Notes: generated from the sequence alone by a model not told the origin. Numbered from the stretch's first letter, positions 1 to 9,069 are shown. The stretch is 64,000 nucleotides of DNA from Rhodospirillaceae bacterium (GCA_028822445.1 JAPKDQ010000001.1:434001-498000); one strand, 5' to 3'. Numbers and translations are program-made.

Positions 1-62
1 CCTGGATTAATCTTGGTACTAAGCCAGCTTAGACCTTTGCTAGTAGACCTGGAGATATAGAT

Positions 63-359
63 ATGACGAAACCGCCTCCCAATCCCATCACGGGTTCAGA
101 CGACATGGATGCTATAATGCGAATTAATACAGAGCTCATGTCTGAGCTTTGGATTTTGAGAGACCGTGTCGCCGTGCTTGAGAAGCTGCTCGATGAAAAA
201 GGCGTAGTTGCGCGTAAATCAATAGATGATTATGCGCCAGAAGGTGACTTCGCCAAGGAGCTCGACGAGGAGCGTGATCGTTTTGTCCGCCGCGTTGCTG
301 GAGCTCCGTGGGAAGTCGAGTTTACTGTGGAGTCCCTTGTCAAACGGGGCCAACGATAG
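63..359 (+). CDS. Small acidic hypothetical protein, likely coiled coil
   Basis: I do not recognise a family. The 98-residue product is hydrophilic and acidic, with no signal peptide or membrane segment. Residues about 25-50 have leucines and valines at heptad-like spacing (motif ILRDRVAVLEKLLDEKG), which suggests a short coiled coil. A purine-rich ribosome site (CTGGAG) lies shortly before the ATG. The gene ends 12 bases before the GPH transporter on the same strand, so the two are probably co-transcribed. Only 62 bases precede it in the window, so earlier operon members cannot be judged. Confidence 0.55.
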   Translation: MTKPPPNPITGSDDMDAIMRINTELMSELWILRDRVAVLEKLLDEKGVVARKSIDDYAPEGDFAKELDEERDRFVRRVAGAPWEVEFTVESLVKRGQR

Positions 360-371
360 AAGGCCTAACCC

Positions 372-1784
372 ATGAACGACCCAACGCTGGAAACGGCTGA
401 TATCGCAGGCGTTTCATCAGGTGATTCTGATCGTAGATTATCTCTCAAGGTCTGCATGGGCTGGGGCGTTGGTAGTCTCGGCATGGCCATAATGTTTGGT
501 CTCATCAATACCTTCGCTTTATCTTTTATGGTTAATCAGCTTGCTATTGGTGCAGGCGTTGCTGGCCTTTTGCTTGGCGTGTCTAAGATTTATGACGGCT
601 TCACAGACCCTTTGATGGGAGTACTTTCTGATAAGACGGAGACTAAGATGGGCCGCCGTCGACCATATCTCCTCGCCGGTGCATTTATGCTCTCCGCGAC
701 GATGGTGCTGATGTTCAACGTCCCGGATTTTGCGTCCGAGAACGGTTCCACCATTTACATGGTCGTAATCTTGTTGCTCTACGCAACAGCTTACACAGTG
801 TTTAATGTGCCCTATTTGGCAATGCCTGCAGAAATGACTGAAGGGTATCACGAACGGTCTTATCTCATGAGCTTCCGCGTTTACGGAATCGCAGGGGCAG
901 GGTTTGTTGGTTTAGCGGCTGGGCCGATGCTGATTGATGGTTTTGGTGGCGGGCGTGGCGGTTTTGAGGCAATGTCCTGGGTCATGGGTGGCGCTGTTCT
1001 TTTGGCATCTCTTCTGTGTTTTTACTTCACGAAAGATGCCCCGTTTAAGAATCAGGTGGAGACGTCGCACTATTCAATGAAGGATCAAATCAGACTTGCG
1101 GCTGAGAATAGACCATTCTTGTGGCTCATGATTTCGAAACTTTGTGGACTTGTGGGTTCGGCTCTTAGCGCTCCTGCTAAGGCGTTCTTTTTTCCCTTGG
1201 TGCTCGGCGCAAGCTTGACCAGCTTCGGCTATTATTGGGTCGCGTTTTATCTAGCGATGATATTGTCGCAGCCGTTCTGGCTCGGTCATGGCAAGACCCA
1301 CGGCAAACGGAATATATTTATCTTTGCTCTATTAGCGACAGCGGTCGTTAATTTGACCTGGTTGCTCGCAACCCCAACCGAGCCTTACGCAATAACGATT
1401 GTTCGTGGTGTATTTCTTGGCTTTCTTGGTGGGGCAACACTACTCATGGGGCAAGCCATGCTTCCAGATACAATGGAGTATGACCTTCGCCGAACGGGAT
1501 TGCGCCGTGAAGGCATTTACGCTGGGTTTTATACGACGATTGAGAAATTTTCCTATGCTATAGGTCCGGCAATCACTGGCATTGTGCTCGGGGCAATGGG
1601 GTATGTCGCGTCAAAGGATGGTATGGCGGAGCAACCAGAAAGCGCGATAATTGCCGTTTATATTTGCGCTGCGGGGCTTCCGGCATTTATGGGTATTATT
1701 GGGGCGGTCTCCCTTACCCGCTACGACCTCACTGAAGAAAAATTAAAGGCGACGAAACGTGTCGACGCCGCTGGTTCCGTTTGA
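372..1784 (+). CDS. GPH-family (MelB-like) cation:sugar symporter
   Basis: This 470-residue inner-membrane protein has about 12 hydrophobic segments and the hallmarks of the glycoside-pentoside-hexuronide family in the MFS_2 group: SKIYDGFTDPLMG-LSD in the first third, then GRRRPYLL, and YLAMPAEMTEGYHERS near residue 150. Family members import sugars or glucuronides with Na+ or H+. The substrate cannot be told from sequence. A second copy of the same family lies at 47056-48420 and shares long identical blocks, including the YLAMPAEMTE motif and the C-terminal LPDT-EYD-RRTG block. No glycosidase is adjacent, so the sugar assignment rests on family alone. Confidence 0.88.
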   Translation: MNDPTLETADIAGVSSGDSDRRLSLKVCMGWGVGSLGMAIMFGLINTFALSFMVNQLAIGAGVAGLLLGVSKIYDGFTDPLMGVLSDKTETKMGRRRPYLLAGAFMLSATMVLMFNVPDFASENGSTIYMVVILLLYATAYTVFNVPYLAMPAEMTEGYHERSYLMSFRVYGIAGAGFVGLAAGPMLIDGFGGGRGGFEAMSWVMGGAVLLASLLCFYFTKDAPFKNQVETSHYSMKDQIRLAAENRPFLWLMISKLCGLVGSALSAPAKAFFFPLVLGASLTSFGYYWVAFYLAMILSQPFWLGHGKTHGKRNIFIFALLATAVVNLTWLLATPTEPYAITIVRGVFLGFLGGATLLMGQAMLPDTMEYDLRRTGLRREGIYAGFYTTIEKFSYAIGPAITGIVLGAMGYVASKDGMAEQPESAIIAVYICAAGLPAFMGIIGAVSLTRYDLTEEKLKATKRVDAAGSV

Positions 1785-1796
1785 GCGGTAAAGCCC

Positions 1797-2021
1797 GTGG
1801 CGGATATCCACACTTTGCGATTGCACGCGGCTCTAGGTGATGGCTTTTTTGCCGTTTGAGGGAGCAGCAGTCCACCGCAATTGGAGCGTCCGTTGCCGGC
1901 TGATCCGAAAGTATAGAAAAATGCGGTGTTTCTCTCAATCATTGCCGATGAGCGGCCAGAAGCTATCGTGAACGCCCTTAACGATGCAGATTCAGAAGGC
2001 GTTCAGGTGTTGGTGCGTTAA
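1797..2021 (+). pseudogene. Decayed remnant of an unknown protein
   Basis: Between the symporter and the di-haem gene one frame reads like protein but holds a TGA and a TAG. The pieces include ADIHTLRLHAALGDGFFAV, then PPQLERPLPADPKV, then SIIADERPEAIVNALNDAD ending at TAA 2019-2021. The last piece is helical and acidic and looks like a real C-terminus. I do not recognise the family. It could be chance coding bias, but three consecutive protein-like segments in one frame favour a broken gene. Confidence 0.3.
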
Positions 2022-2023
2022 GC

Positions 2024-3427
2024 TTATAGTGACTTAAGGAACGCGACGAGATCATCACGCGCATCCTTCGGCATAGTCCGGAAATTCTCCTTCGACGCCT
2101 TGGCTTCGCCACCATGCCATAGGATAGCTTCTTCAAGCCCACGGGCGCGACCGTCGTGCAAATAGCGTTCGTGGCCGGTCACTTTCTTCGTTAATCCTAT
2201 TCCCCACAATGGGGCGGTGCGCCATTCAGAGCCAGTAGCTAAAAAATCAGGCCGGCCGTCGGATAAGCCTTCGCCCATGTCATGAAGCAAAAGGTCTGTG
2301 AAGGGGTGAAAGGTTTGCTCTGCAAGGTCTTGGTTTCGGGGGTCTACGCCGGTCTCTAGCGTCGGTATGTGACAGGCTTGGCATCCAGCGTCATAGAATT
2401 GGGTTTGCCCGCGAATGACTTCGGGTAATCCAGGGCCGCGTTGCCGGGGTACTGCGAGGCGTCTAGTGTACACATTTATTTGGTTTAAGAATATTTTTGT
2501 CATCTCAACACCGTTGTGAACGGCTGAGGCGGCGCACAATCCCTGTCCAACGCCGCAATTATCATCTGGACGGATTGGGGTTGTGATTCCCATATCCCCT
2601 AACGCTGCACCAGAATTCTGGTTGGTGAGATTGGGGGAGTTCGCTTTCCAGCCAAATTTGCCGGTTGCCATTGTTTTATCGCGGGCATCCCACACGACGT
2701 TAACTCGCCCCGAGATACCATCCATATCAACATCGTTTGGGTCGGCTAGGGTGTAGAGTAAGTCCTCGGATACCATTTCTAGAAGACCGAGCCCGATCAT
2801 GGGATTGGCTACGCGGGGCGACGTCATCAGATTGCCCGGCATGGGGCCAAATGCAAGGTCTGTGAATAGGACGGTTGGCTTGCGCAGCGAGTATGGCGTT
2901 CCGTCATCATACGAATCCGCAATCTCTTTCCACTCTATAATCGCTCGACCCTCGGCCGGAACGCCTTCAACCCCGCGGTCTTGAAGTTGATCCCCGTATC
3001 CTGGAACACTTACTGGTCCGCCATTTTCGTCTTTACCTGGCACACTAAAGCGCACCAACATTGAGTCCATTGGCGCCCCGACTTCGGGTGGCGGCAGACC
3101 TCTACCGTTATTGATATGGCAGTCCGAACAGGCCTCTCGGTTAAAAACTGGCCCTAGTCCGTCCGTGGTGATCTGTGGCCCAGGCGCTGGAAACCAAACT
3201 GTGTTGAACAATTGATTGCCAAAGGTGAACCCGACTTTGACCTTTTTGGGAGCGTTAGCCGAAATGAAGGTGAAGGCCTCTGCTGTTGCGAGGGGGCGTG
3301 TCGTATCGCCACCCAGTTCAGATGTTAAGGGTATCGCGAGTAGGCGGTCCCGAACACTGGTGTCTAATGCATGACCTTGGCTCGTAGCGAACATCGCCGC
3401 GACAATAACAAGACCTGTCCGCTTCAT
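2024..3427 (-). CDS. Secreted di-haem oxidoreductase-like protein (DUF1111/COG3488)
   Basis: The 467-residue product starts with a signal peptide (residues 1 to about 20) and has two c-type haem sites, CSDCH at 100-104 and CQACH at 349-353. That layout and the PGYGDQLQDRG and LWGIG-LT segments match the 'thiol oxidoreductase' or di-haem oxidoreductase family (DUF1111), distant relatives of MauG and cytochrome c peroxidases. It should act in the periplasm; the substrate is unknown. The ATG overlaps the stop of the upstream C1q-like gene by four bases (ATGA), so they are translationally coupled. In other bacteria this family often sits beside imelysin-type iron proteins; none is seen here. Confidence 0.85.
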   Translation of the reverse strand: MKRTGLVIVAAMFATSQGHALDTSVRDRLLAIPLTSELGGDTTRPLATAEAFTFISANAPKKVKVGFTFGNQLFNTVWFPAPGPQITTDGLGPVFNREACSDCHINNGRGLPPPEVGAPMDSMLVRFSVPGKDENGGPVSVPGYGDQLQDRGVEGVPAEGRAIIEWKEIADSYDDGTPYSLRKPTVLFTDLAFGPMPGNLMTSPRVANPMIGLGLLEMVSEDLLYTLADPNDVDMDGISGRVNVVWDARDKTMATGKFGWKANSPNLTNQNSGAALGDMGITTPIRPDDNCGVGQGLCAASAVHNGVEMTKIFLNQINVYTRRLAVPRQRGPGLPEVIRGQTQFYDAGCQACHIPTLETGVDPRNQDLAEQTFHPFTDLLLHDMGEGLSDGRPDFLATGSEWRTAPLWGIGLTKKVTGHERYLHDGRARGLEEAILWHGGEAKASKENFRTMPKDARDDLVAFLKSL

Positions 3428-4107
3428 GGCATAGCCCCTGGTACAGCGTCTGCGTCAATACGTTCTTGAGCCCATGCCTTGGTGTTGAAGGGGCGAGCAA
3501 TCTTGGCAATAAGCTCTACCTTGTGAACGGTCAGCTGTAATCGTTCAAACCGGCGTTTCTCAGCGCCTGGCGATAGTGTGAACAGGCTGAACTCGTCACC
3601 TGTTGCCATTTCCACCACGACGCTGGCGTGGCCGGTGCCGCGCTCAGGGCCTGGCGTTTTGACGGCGAGAGCTGTTAGTTCTCCCGGTCGAGTAAGGCCG
3701 CCACGATGCCAGACGTGGAGGTGGACAATAACTTCGCCATTGGTGGCACCCTCTTCAGCGCTGGTCATGTAATCAACGTTGAAGCTATAGAGGCCAGGGC
3801 ATAGAGGTTTGTATACTGCGCCGGTCCATTCGCCTGGGTTTGCGTTGACGTTAGTAATCTGACGCCCGCTAAACCATACGCGCTGGTGCGGTGTTGTATG
3901 CACCAGGTCGCGGGTTTCGACTGATAGTGCGCGAGGGGAATCCTCGCAGTGTTTTACAATGTCATCGGCCGAGACCGACCCGCTATCATCAATTAGACTA
4001 AAGAACTCGAAATCTGGCTCGTCATCTTCGACCGATTGTGCAGATGAGGTCGCTACGCCAATAATCGACGCAAGAATTGAAATGGTTAGAAACGCGAAAA
4101 ATCTCAT
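3424..4107 (-). CDS. Exported protein with C1q/TNF-like jelly-roll character
   Basis: The 227-residue product has a cleavable signal peptide ending near SSAQS. The middle and C-terminal part (about residues 75-200) reads as beta strands in the order of a C1q-like domain: a CPGLYSFNVDYMTS strand pair, then EVIVHLHVWHRG, then GHASVVVEMATGDEFSLF, then a final strand. This assignment is by pattern only. It has no haem motif and no lipobox. It is the first gene of a two-gene unit with the di-haem oxidoreductase, coupled by ATGA, with a good AAGGAAG ribosome site before its own ATG. It may be a structural or ligand-binding partner of that oxidoreductase. Confidence 0.6.
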   Translation of the reverse strand: MRFFAFLTISILASIIGVATSSAQSVEDDEPDFEFFSLIDDSGSVSADDIVKHCEDSPRALSVETRDLVHTTPHQRVWFSGRQITNVNANPGEWTGAVYKPLCPGLYSFNVDYMTSAEEGATNGEVIVHLHVWHRGGLTRPGELTALAVKTPGPERGTGHASVVVEMATGDEFSLFTLSPGAEKRRFERLQLTVHKVELIAKIARPFNTKAWAQERIDADAVPGAMP

Positions 4108-4224
4108 AGCACTTCCTTTAAATCTTTGCGGTTAAGCATGCTGGCGCCCTTGAGCACGAGTGAGACTTTTGGTTCTGCCTGATGGGTTCGGCTACCGCGA
4201 TTTTTATGCAAGGGTTGGATGCTC

Positions 4225-4962
4225 TCAAGTGTGGGTGAAGCTCAGAATAGCCTTAGCAATGTCTTGGGGTCTCTGTTCTAAGGCATCACGGTCACTTCCT
4301 TCAAAAGTGTGTGTGCGAGCGTTTGGAATTTTGGCCGCAACTTTTGAGGCTTGGCGGCCCAGACATGACTCTTCCAGAGTTGCAAGCTCTAGTACCATGG
4401 TCAACACATTGAGAGATTTTAAGTTGTGAGTTAGATCAAAACCGTAGTTCGCCGCATAGATGGCTTCTACGCTTGGTGCACCCTGTTTGCGGTCGTTCTT
4501 CTCATCTTTGGAGATGTTTTTTTTGTTAAAAGGTGAGTTAACTATTGACCTGATGGCTGCCTCTCGAGCCGCACGGTCTAAGATGATTGAGTGTGTCATG
4601 CCGCAAATAATGAGACGGGAGACTAACTCGGGCCAGATAGATGTTAATGCTACGCCGATTTTGTTTCCTGTATGCAAACCAAAAACGGCAGCCGGTTTTA
4701 TATCTAAGGTATTCAAAACGTCGGCCATGGCTTCAGCCAGAATTTTTATGGTGACCTGTTTGGGTAGAGGGCCGGAATCACCAAAGCCCAGTGTGTCCGG
4801 CGCAATTACGCGGTGATGAGTTGCGAGATGCGGTATAAGGCTTAAAAAGGAGCGCGATGACCTTGGTGTGGCGTGTAGAAGTATGAGCGGTGGCCCGTCG
4901 CCTATAGCTCGATAATGCACCTTCCCATGGCGTGTATTTGTGAATTTACTTTCTAGTTTCAT
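4225..4962 (-). CDS. Alpha/beta-hydrolase fold protein lacking the serine nucleophile
   Basis: This 245-residue cytosolic protein has the alpha/beta-hydrolase start: GDGPPLILLHATP (oxyanion region) and APDTLGFGDSG. The nucleophile elbow, usually G-x-S-x-G, reads G95-L-H97-T-G99, so histidine occupies the nucleophile position. Near the C-terminus, where a catalytic histidine normally sits, the sequence is EGSDRDALEQRP without histidine. The protein may use other chemistry or be non-catalytic. Related hydrolases with a His-Thr-Gly elbow exist to my knowledge, so this may be a real subfamily. It stands alone, with an AAGG site before its ATG. Confidence 0.75.
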   Translation of the reverse strand: MKLESKFTNTRHGKVHYRAIGDGPPLILLHATPRSSRSFLSLIPHLATHHRVIAPDTLGFGDSGPLPKQVTIKILAEAMADVLNTLDIKPAAVFGLHTGNKIGVALTSIWPELVSRLIICGMTHSIILDRAAREAAIRSIVNSPFNKKNISKDEKNDRKQGAPSVEAIYAANYGFDLTHNLKSLNVLTMVLELATLEESCLGRQASKVAAKIPNARTHTFEGSDRDALEQRPQDIAKAILSFTHT

Positions 4963-5029
4963 TCTGGCCTTGACGCTGGATGTTTAAGGCGAGCTCTATA
5001 AGTAAAGCATAAGTGATATGATCTGTTGA

Positions 5030-5220
5030 AGTTTTTGTCTTCAGCGGTGCCTTGTTCTGGGGCGTGATAACTACTTTCAAAACAGAAAAATTACGAGGTT
5101 TTATAGAACCGGGCACCACCGTGAACTGATAGCTGCGTTCGAGGCCCGGGATGCGCTATGGACGTAAACCCATACGCTCACTCATATGGCATTGGCCAAG
5201 AACGGCAAGAGAGGGTGGCT
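5030..5220 (+). pseudogene. Probable remnant of a GntR/FCD regulator C-terminus
   Basis: On the plus strand between two minus-strand genes one frame reads LQRCLVLGRDNYFQNRK, then HHRELIAAFEARDALWT, a TAA stop, then THTLTHMALAKNG. The HRELIAAFEARD segment matches the penultimate helix of FCD ligand domains of GntR regulators, where a histidine ligand is followed by a helix ending in ARD. No N-terminal DNA-binding part is present. I judge it a truncated, interrupted gene. Confidence is limited because the fragment is short. Confidence 0.35.
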
Positions 5221-5231
5221 AGTTTTAGATT

Positions 5232-6230
5232 TTAGCTTTGTCCTTTAACCGCCATTGGTGATCGTAGTTTTTTGTACACATTGAAGCTAGAATTGTTCGA
5301 TGTGCCCCAGCTTTCGGGTGCTGGCGGTGCTAAGAACTCAGGGTATTCCCGTTCAGCTTTTTCTAAAAAGGCGTTCGGTAAATCTTCCACCCGCGTGAAC
5401 TTGTGCATGGAGCAGCGGTAGTAAAGGTGCCCTTCAGTCTGCCCCATCAACATCCATGGCAAATACGGCGCAAGGCGCATCCAGGTACCCACGTATGGGA
5501 TTGATGTAAGGTCTTGGTTCTCTAAATCTTCGGTGCGGCAATGACGATGAAACATTTCTGATATCCTCATCATCTCGCCGGAACTTTCACGAGGCCATTC
5601 ATCAGGTTGTAGTTCTGACTTAAGCTGCTGGTGGACTTCGAAAAGGGCGAGTGCCGAGCCGTTCAAGATTTCCCATGGCGGATTGAAAGGTGACCGAACG
5701 ATCGTGCCTTCCATATCGAATTCAAATATGGGCGCGATTTCGGCATTCACTGTCATGTTCTGTATCGGCAAGACTTCGACTGTCTCGTTGTTTAGAGGGT
5801 TCTTCCAAACATCAACAAATTCTCCGGTGTTGATGTCCGAATAGAACGCCAGTTCCCGGTTGAAGACGCGATACTTGTTTTCTGGTTGAGGCTCAATGCG
5901 GCGCACACCGATGCCAGCTAGTCCGCATAAGGGTGTGACTTTCTTCCAATCGCCAATGACGTTGTAAATTGTACCCGAGTAGTAGCCGACTGAGGCATTG
6001 GAGGAGTCTAAATCACCCTGTAGGCGGATGTAAGATTTCAAATTTTGCGCGGGATCTGATAAGTCTATGCTGATTTCATCGCTGCCTGGCGTTAAGCCAG
6101 CATGTGATTGCCCGGCGCCAAAAGCGGCTCCCATAAAACCAGCGCCACCGAGACCGCCCAGAGCTTTAAGGGCACTGCGGCGGTTTAGATCAGCCATAAC
6201 GGGGCGCGACATTGGGTAATGAAAGTTCAT
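5232..6230 (-). CDS. Tat-exported DUF1838 family protein
   Basis: The start at 6230 is chosen because a GGAG site (AAGGAGCCTCTC) precedes it and because it places the twin-arginine motif LNRRSALKALGG near residue 15, followed by a hydrophobic stretch; longer upstream starts would read into the MFS gene. The remaining 330-residue length and motifs such as YYSGTIYNVIGDW, EFDMEGTIVRSPFNPPW and YLPWMLMGQTEGHLYYR fit DUF1838, a family of secreted proteins of unknown function. It follows the MFS carrier by 20 bases on the same strand, so a shared role in uptake or processing of one compound is plausible. Confidence 0.85.
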   Translation of the reverse strand: MNFHYPMSRPVMADLNRRSALKALGGLGGAGFMGAAFGAGQSHAGLTPGSDEISIDLSDPAQNLKSYIRLQGDLDSSNASVGYYSGTIYNVIGDWKKVTPLCGLAGIGVRRIEPQPENKYRVFNRELAFYSDINTGEFVDVWKNPLNNETVEVLPIQNMTVNAEIAPIFEFDMEGTIVRSPFNPPWEILNGSALALFEVHQQLKSELQPDEWPRESSGEMMRISEMFHRHCRTEDLENQDLTSIPYVGTWMRLAPYLPWMLMGQTEGHLYYRCSMHKFTRVEDLPNAFLEKAEREYPEFLAPPAPESWGTSNNSSFNVYKKLRSPMAVKGQS

Positions 6231-6250
6231 GAGAGGCTCCTTTTCAGTCT

Positions 6251-7594
6251 CTAGGGTGTTTCTTCTGCCGGGGTGTCGTGCGTCGAAGGGTCGGCAAGTA
6301 TACGAACAGATAGGGCGATGATGAAGAGGGTGGCATTGGCGGCGCCCATAAGCACGAACGGTCCTGCTGGCATCCACGCGTCGAACAGGTATCCGCCAAT
6401 GGAGGCGGCTAGTAGGATGCCGATAGCACCAAAGAATCCGAATACGCCAACAACTGCACCACGTCCATCTTTCGGGGCTTCTTGACCAATTAAAGCCTGG
6501 GCGGCGAGCACGGCGTTGATTTCACCCATGCCCAGAATGACGGCGGCACCGTACATGATGGGTTGCGTTGGGTCGCCAATAAAGCCGAGAGACAAATAGC
6601 CAGTGGCTGCAATGGCCATAGCGATACTGAGGGCAGTGACACGGTCGAAGCGATCAATGATCAATCCAGCGAACGGAGCCCACAAAACAGCTACTGCTTG
6701 GACTAGTATGAAGAATAGGCCTCCTTTGGCCAGGGCTTCCTCCACCGTGTAACCACTGGCCATGCCGGCTTGGACTAGCCAGAGGGAGAAAAACGTACTG
6801 ACGACGGTGAGATCCCCCCGGGACACAAAAGCAGCAACGTAGGACAGTGCGATGCGTGGATTTTTCCCAGCTTTGAAACCTCGTTTGAGAAGTGTGGGTA
6901 GGGGTTCTTTTTCTGTCTTGACTGACGGAATACCGCCCTTGAGCCCGAGGCGGACAATAACCGCGTTGATTAAGCAGATCACCGCAAAGGTCCAGAACGC
7001 CATGCGCCCGGCTGAGATTTGATCCATGCCGTGTTCGACAAACCAACCTGGCAAGATGCTTGAGGTGCGCAAAACGATCACAACGCCGATGCCTTGGAGC
7101 AGGCCGCAGAGGCCCAAGAGTTTTCCTCGCCACGCATCCTGTGGATAGTCGGCCTGAATGGTTGCAACCATCGCTGTGTTACAGGCGACGCCAATGGCAA
7201 ATACCATGCGATATAGGGTTAGTTCAGAAATGCTCTCGGCGGTCGGGTAGAGCATGTAGCCGATGAATAGGAAGAAATAGCCCGCCGCGTAAATAGGGCG
7301 GCGGCCAATTTTGTCGGCGAGTATTCCGAGAGGCCCGATTAAGAGGATGACGACCAGTTCATTGAATAGAACTAGGCGTCCAGACAATGTCCCTTGGGTC
7401 TCAATAGGAATATTGAGGATAGTGTTGAATAGATAGGGCTGGGTGAAGCTCAGAAATACCGAGCTGGCGATGGTGAAGAATGATGCATATAGAAGGGTGT
7501 AGACGTTTAGGCGCGAAAAGCCCGGCTCAATCCATACGGGGCCGACCTTAATGCCGCTGTAGTCTGGTTCTGCTGTCGCGGAATCGTATGCCAA
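6251..7594 (-). CDS. Major facilitator superfamily transporter
   Basis: The 447-residue protein has 12 predicted membrane segments and the MFS loop 2-3 motif (GILADKIGRRPIYAAGY, about residues 95-111). A long cytoplasmic loop lies near residue 215. The substrate cannot be assigned; the closest feel is to drug/metabolite:proton carriers. It precedes the DUF1838 gene on the same strand with a 20-base gap and is probably the first gene of that pair. The region before it (7595-7831) separates it from the divergent ferrochelatase gene and should hold both promoters. Confidence 0.85.
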   Translation of the reverse strand: MAYDSATAEPDYSGIKVGPVWIEPGFSRLNVYTLLYASFFTIASSVFLSFTQPYLFNTILNIPIETQGTLSGRLVLFNELVVILLIGPLGILADKIGRRPIYAAGYFFLFIGYMLYPTAESISELTLYRMVFAIGVACNTAMVATIQADYPQDAWRGKLLGLCGLLQGIGVVIVLRTSSILPGWFVEHGMDQISAGRMAFWTFAVICLINAVIVRLGLKGGIPSVKTEKEPLPTLLKRGFKAGKNPRIALSYVAAFVSRGDLTVVSTFFSLWLVQAGMASGYTVEEALAKGGLFFILVQAVAVLWAPFAGLIIDRFDRVTALSIAMAIAATGYLSLGFIGDPTQPIMYGAAVILGMGEINAVLAAQALIGQEAPKDGRGAVVGVFGFFGAIGILLAASIGGYLFDAWMPAGPFVLMGAANATLFIIALSVRILADPSTHDTPAEETP

Positions 7595-7831
7595 TACTGG
7601 TAACTTCCTTTTTAGGAAGCCCGATTTTAGAGGAGTGGCGCCAGACTGTCTGGCCCCAACGCCCTAATTGGCCGCTAGGCGGGTTAGAGCCCTTAAGTGT
7701 TTTAGGGCTATGTCTTGTGGGCCTTGCGCAAACGGATAATAAAACCTCTGCCCTCAGTGAAGGACTATTCACAAACCTCTATGTTACGGTTATTCCGTTA
7801 AGCCGCAGTGTAACGTGTGTGAAAGCGGTCT

Positions 7832-8911
7832 ATGGTGAACAATCAGAACAGCAAAGATTCCGGCCGGTTGGCTGTTGTCATCTTTAATCTGGGTGGCCCA
7901 GACTCTCCCGAAGCAATTCAGCCCTTTCTATTTAACTTATTTAATGATCCGGCGATCTTGCGGTTGCCGAACCCGTTGCGCTGGTGTTTGGCGAAGCTGA
8001 TTGCTTGGCGCCGTGCACCGGTGAGCAAAGAGATTTACAAACAGGTTGGTGGGAAATCTCCGCTGCTTCCCTATACCGAGGAGCAGGCCACAGCTTTAAA
8101 GGCCGAGGTCGAAGGGATCGCGGATCACGTCGAAGTTTTTATTTTTATGCGCTATTGGCATCCCATGGTTGAGGAAACCGTCGGCAAGATTAAGGCCTTT
8201 GATCCTGACCGTATTGTGATGCTGCCGTTGTACCCTCAGTTCTCCACGACGACCACGGGAACATCGTTAAAGGCCTTTGATAAAGAGGCCCAGCGCCAAG
8301 GGCTCGATGCGCCGCGAAATACCATTTGCTGTTATCCGGTTCACCATGGTTTTTTGGATGCCACGGTCGCCAACATCCGCAAAGCCTTAGAGGAAGCTTC
8401 TCGGCATGGCACGCCGCGGCTTTTGCTATCGGCGCATGGGTTGCCGGAGCGCACTGTGAAAGCGGGCGACCCGTATCAATGGCAAATGGAGCAAACCTCC
8501 ATGGCGATTGCAGAAGCTTTGGATGTTCCCGATCTGGACTGGCTGACCTGTTATCAAAGCCGAGTTGGGCCAGTGAAATGGATCCCTCCCTATACGGAAG
8601 ATGAAGTGCGGCGGGCTGGTGAAGATGTTGTTCCCATCGTGATTGTGCCCATTGCCTTTGTTTCAGAGCACGTCGAAACTTTAGTTGAGTTGGACATAGA
8701 GTTTCGAGACCTGGCGGAGGAAAGCGGCGTTCCGCATTTCTCCCGTGTCCCAGCTGTTGCAGCGGACCGTACCTTTATTCGCGGATTAGGTGATTTGGTT
8801 CGTGGCGCGTTAGACCATGATGGACTTACCTCAGATATTGGTATGCGACGGTGTCCAATGGACCAGAATACTTGTCCAAACCGGGTTGGCATCAGCGCAA
8901 CGGTTTCCTGA
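7832..8911 (+). CDS. hemH: Ferrochelatase
   Basis: This enzyme inserts Fe2+ into protoporphyrin IX in the last step of haem synthesis, at the inner face of the cytoplasmic membrane. The 359-residue product opens with VVIFNLGGPDSPEA, carries the metal-binding histidine in SAHGLPER (H202) and the conserved glutamate in SEHVETLVELD (E282). The length is usual for the bacterial enzyme. The C-terminus ends with two cysteines (RRCPMDQNTC), fewer than a [2Fe-2S] site would need by itself. It is divergent from the MFS gene and lies upstream of an iron-box-like dyad at 9005-9037. Confidence 0.95.
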   Translation: MVNNQNSKDSGRLAVVIFNLGGPDSPEAIQPFLFNLFNDPAILRLPNPLRWCLAKLIAWRRAPVSKEIYKQVGGKSPLLPYTEEQATALKAEVEGIADHVEVFIFMRYWHPMVEETVGKIKAFDPDRIVMLPLYPQFSTTTTGTSLKAFDKEAQRQGLDAPRNTICCYPVHHGFLDATVANIRKALEEASRHGTPRLLLSAHGLPERTVKAGDPYQWQMEQTSMAIAEALDVPDLDWLTCYQSRVGPVKWIPPYTEDEVRRAGEDVVPIVIVPIAFVSEHVETLVELDIEFRDLAEESGVPHFSRVPAVAADRTFIRGLGDLVRGALDHDGLTSDIGMRRCPMDQNTCPNRVGISATVS

Positions 8912-9004
8912 AAAAGAGAATCTCATCATGAATCGTGTCGCGATTAAGGAGGAATGGGCGTCCGCGCAAAGATCTCGCCCGTCTCTTAGCCTTTTTTAAT
9001 GCTA

Positions 9005-9037
9005 TTAATAATTATTCGCATTGAGAATGGTTATTAA
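9005..9037. promoter_or_regulatory. Fur-like interrupted palindrome
   Basis: The 33-base site is a symmetric dyad: TTAATAA, two bases, ATTC, seven bases, GAAT, two bases, TTATTAA. The central ATTCGCATTGAGAAT block resembles Fur-type iron boxes. It sits just after ferrochelatase and about 33 bases before the next start codon, the usual place for an operator. Fur, Irr or another iron regulator are possible; the assignment to Fur is by resemblance only. Confidence 0.45.
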
Positions 9038-9069
9038 CTCTGGTATAAGTTCGTCATTCGTCGATACCG

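Noticed and set aside
7595-7831. Small hairpin AGCCCT / AGGGCT between the MFS and hemH genes
   Set aside because: It lies in a divergent promoter region where no terminator is expected, and the six-base stem is weak.
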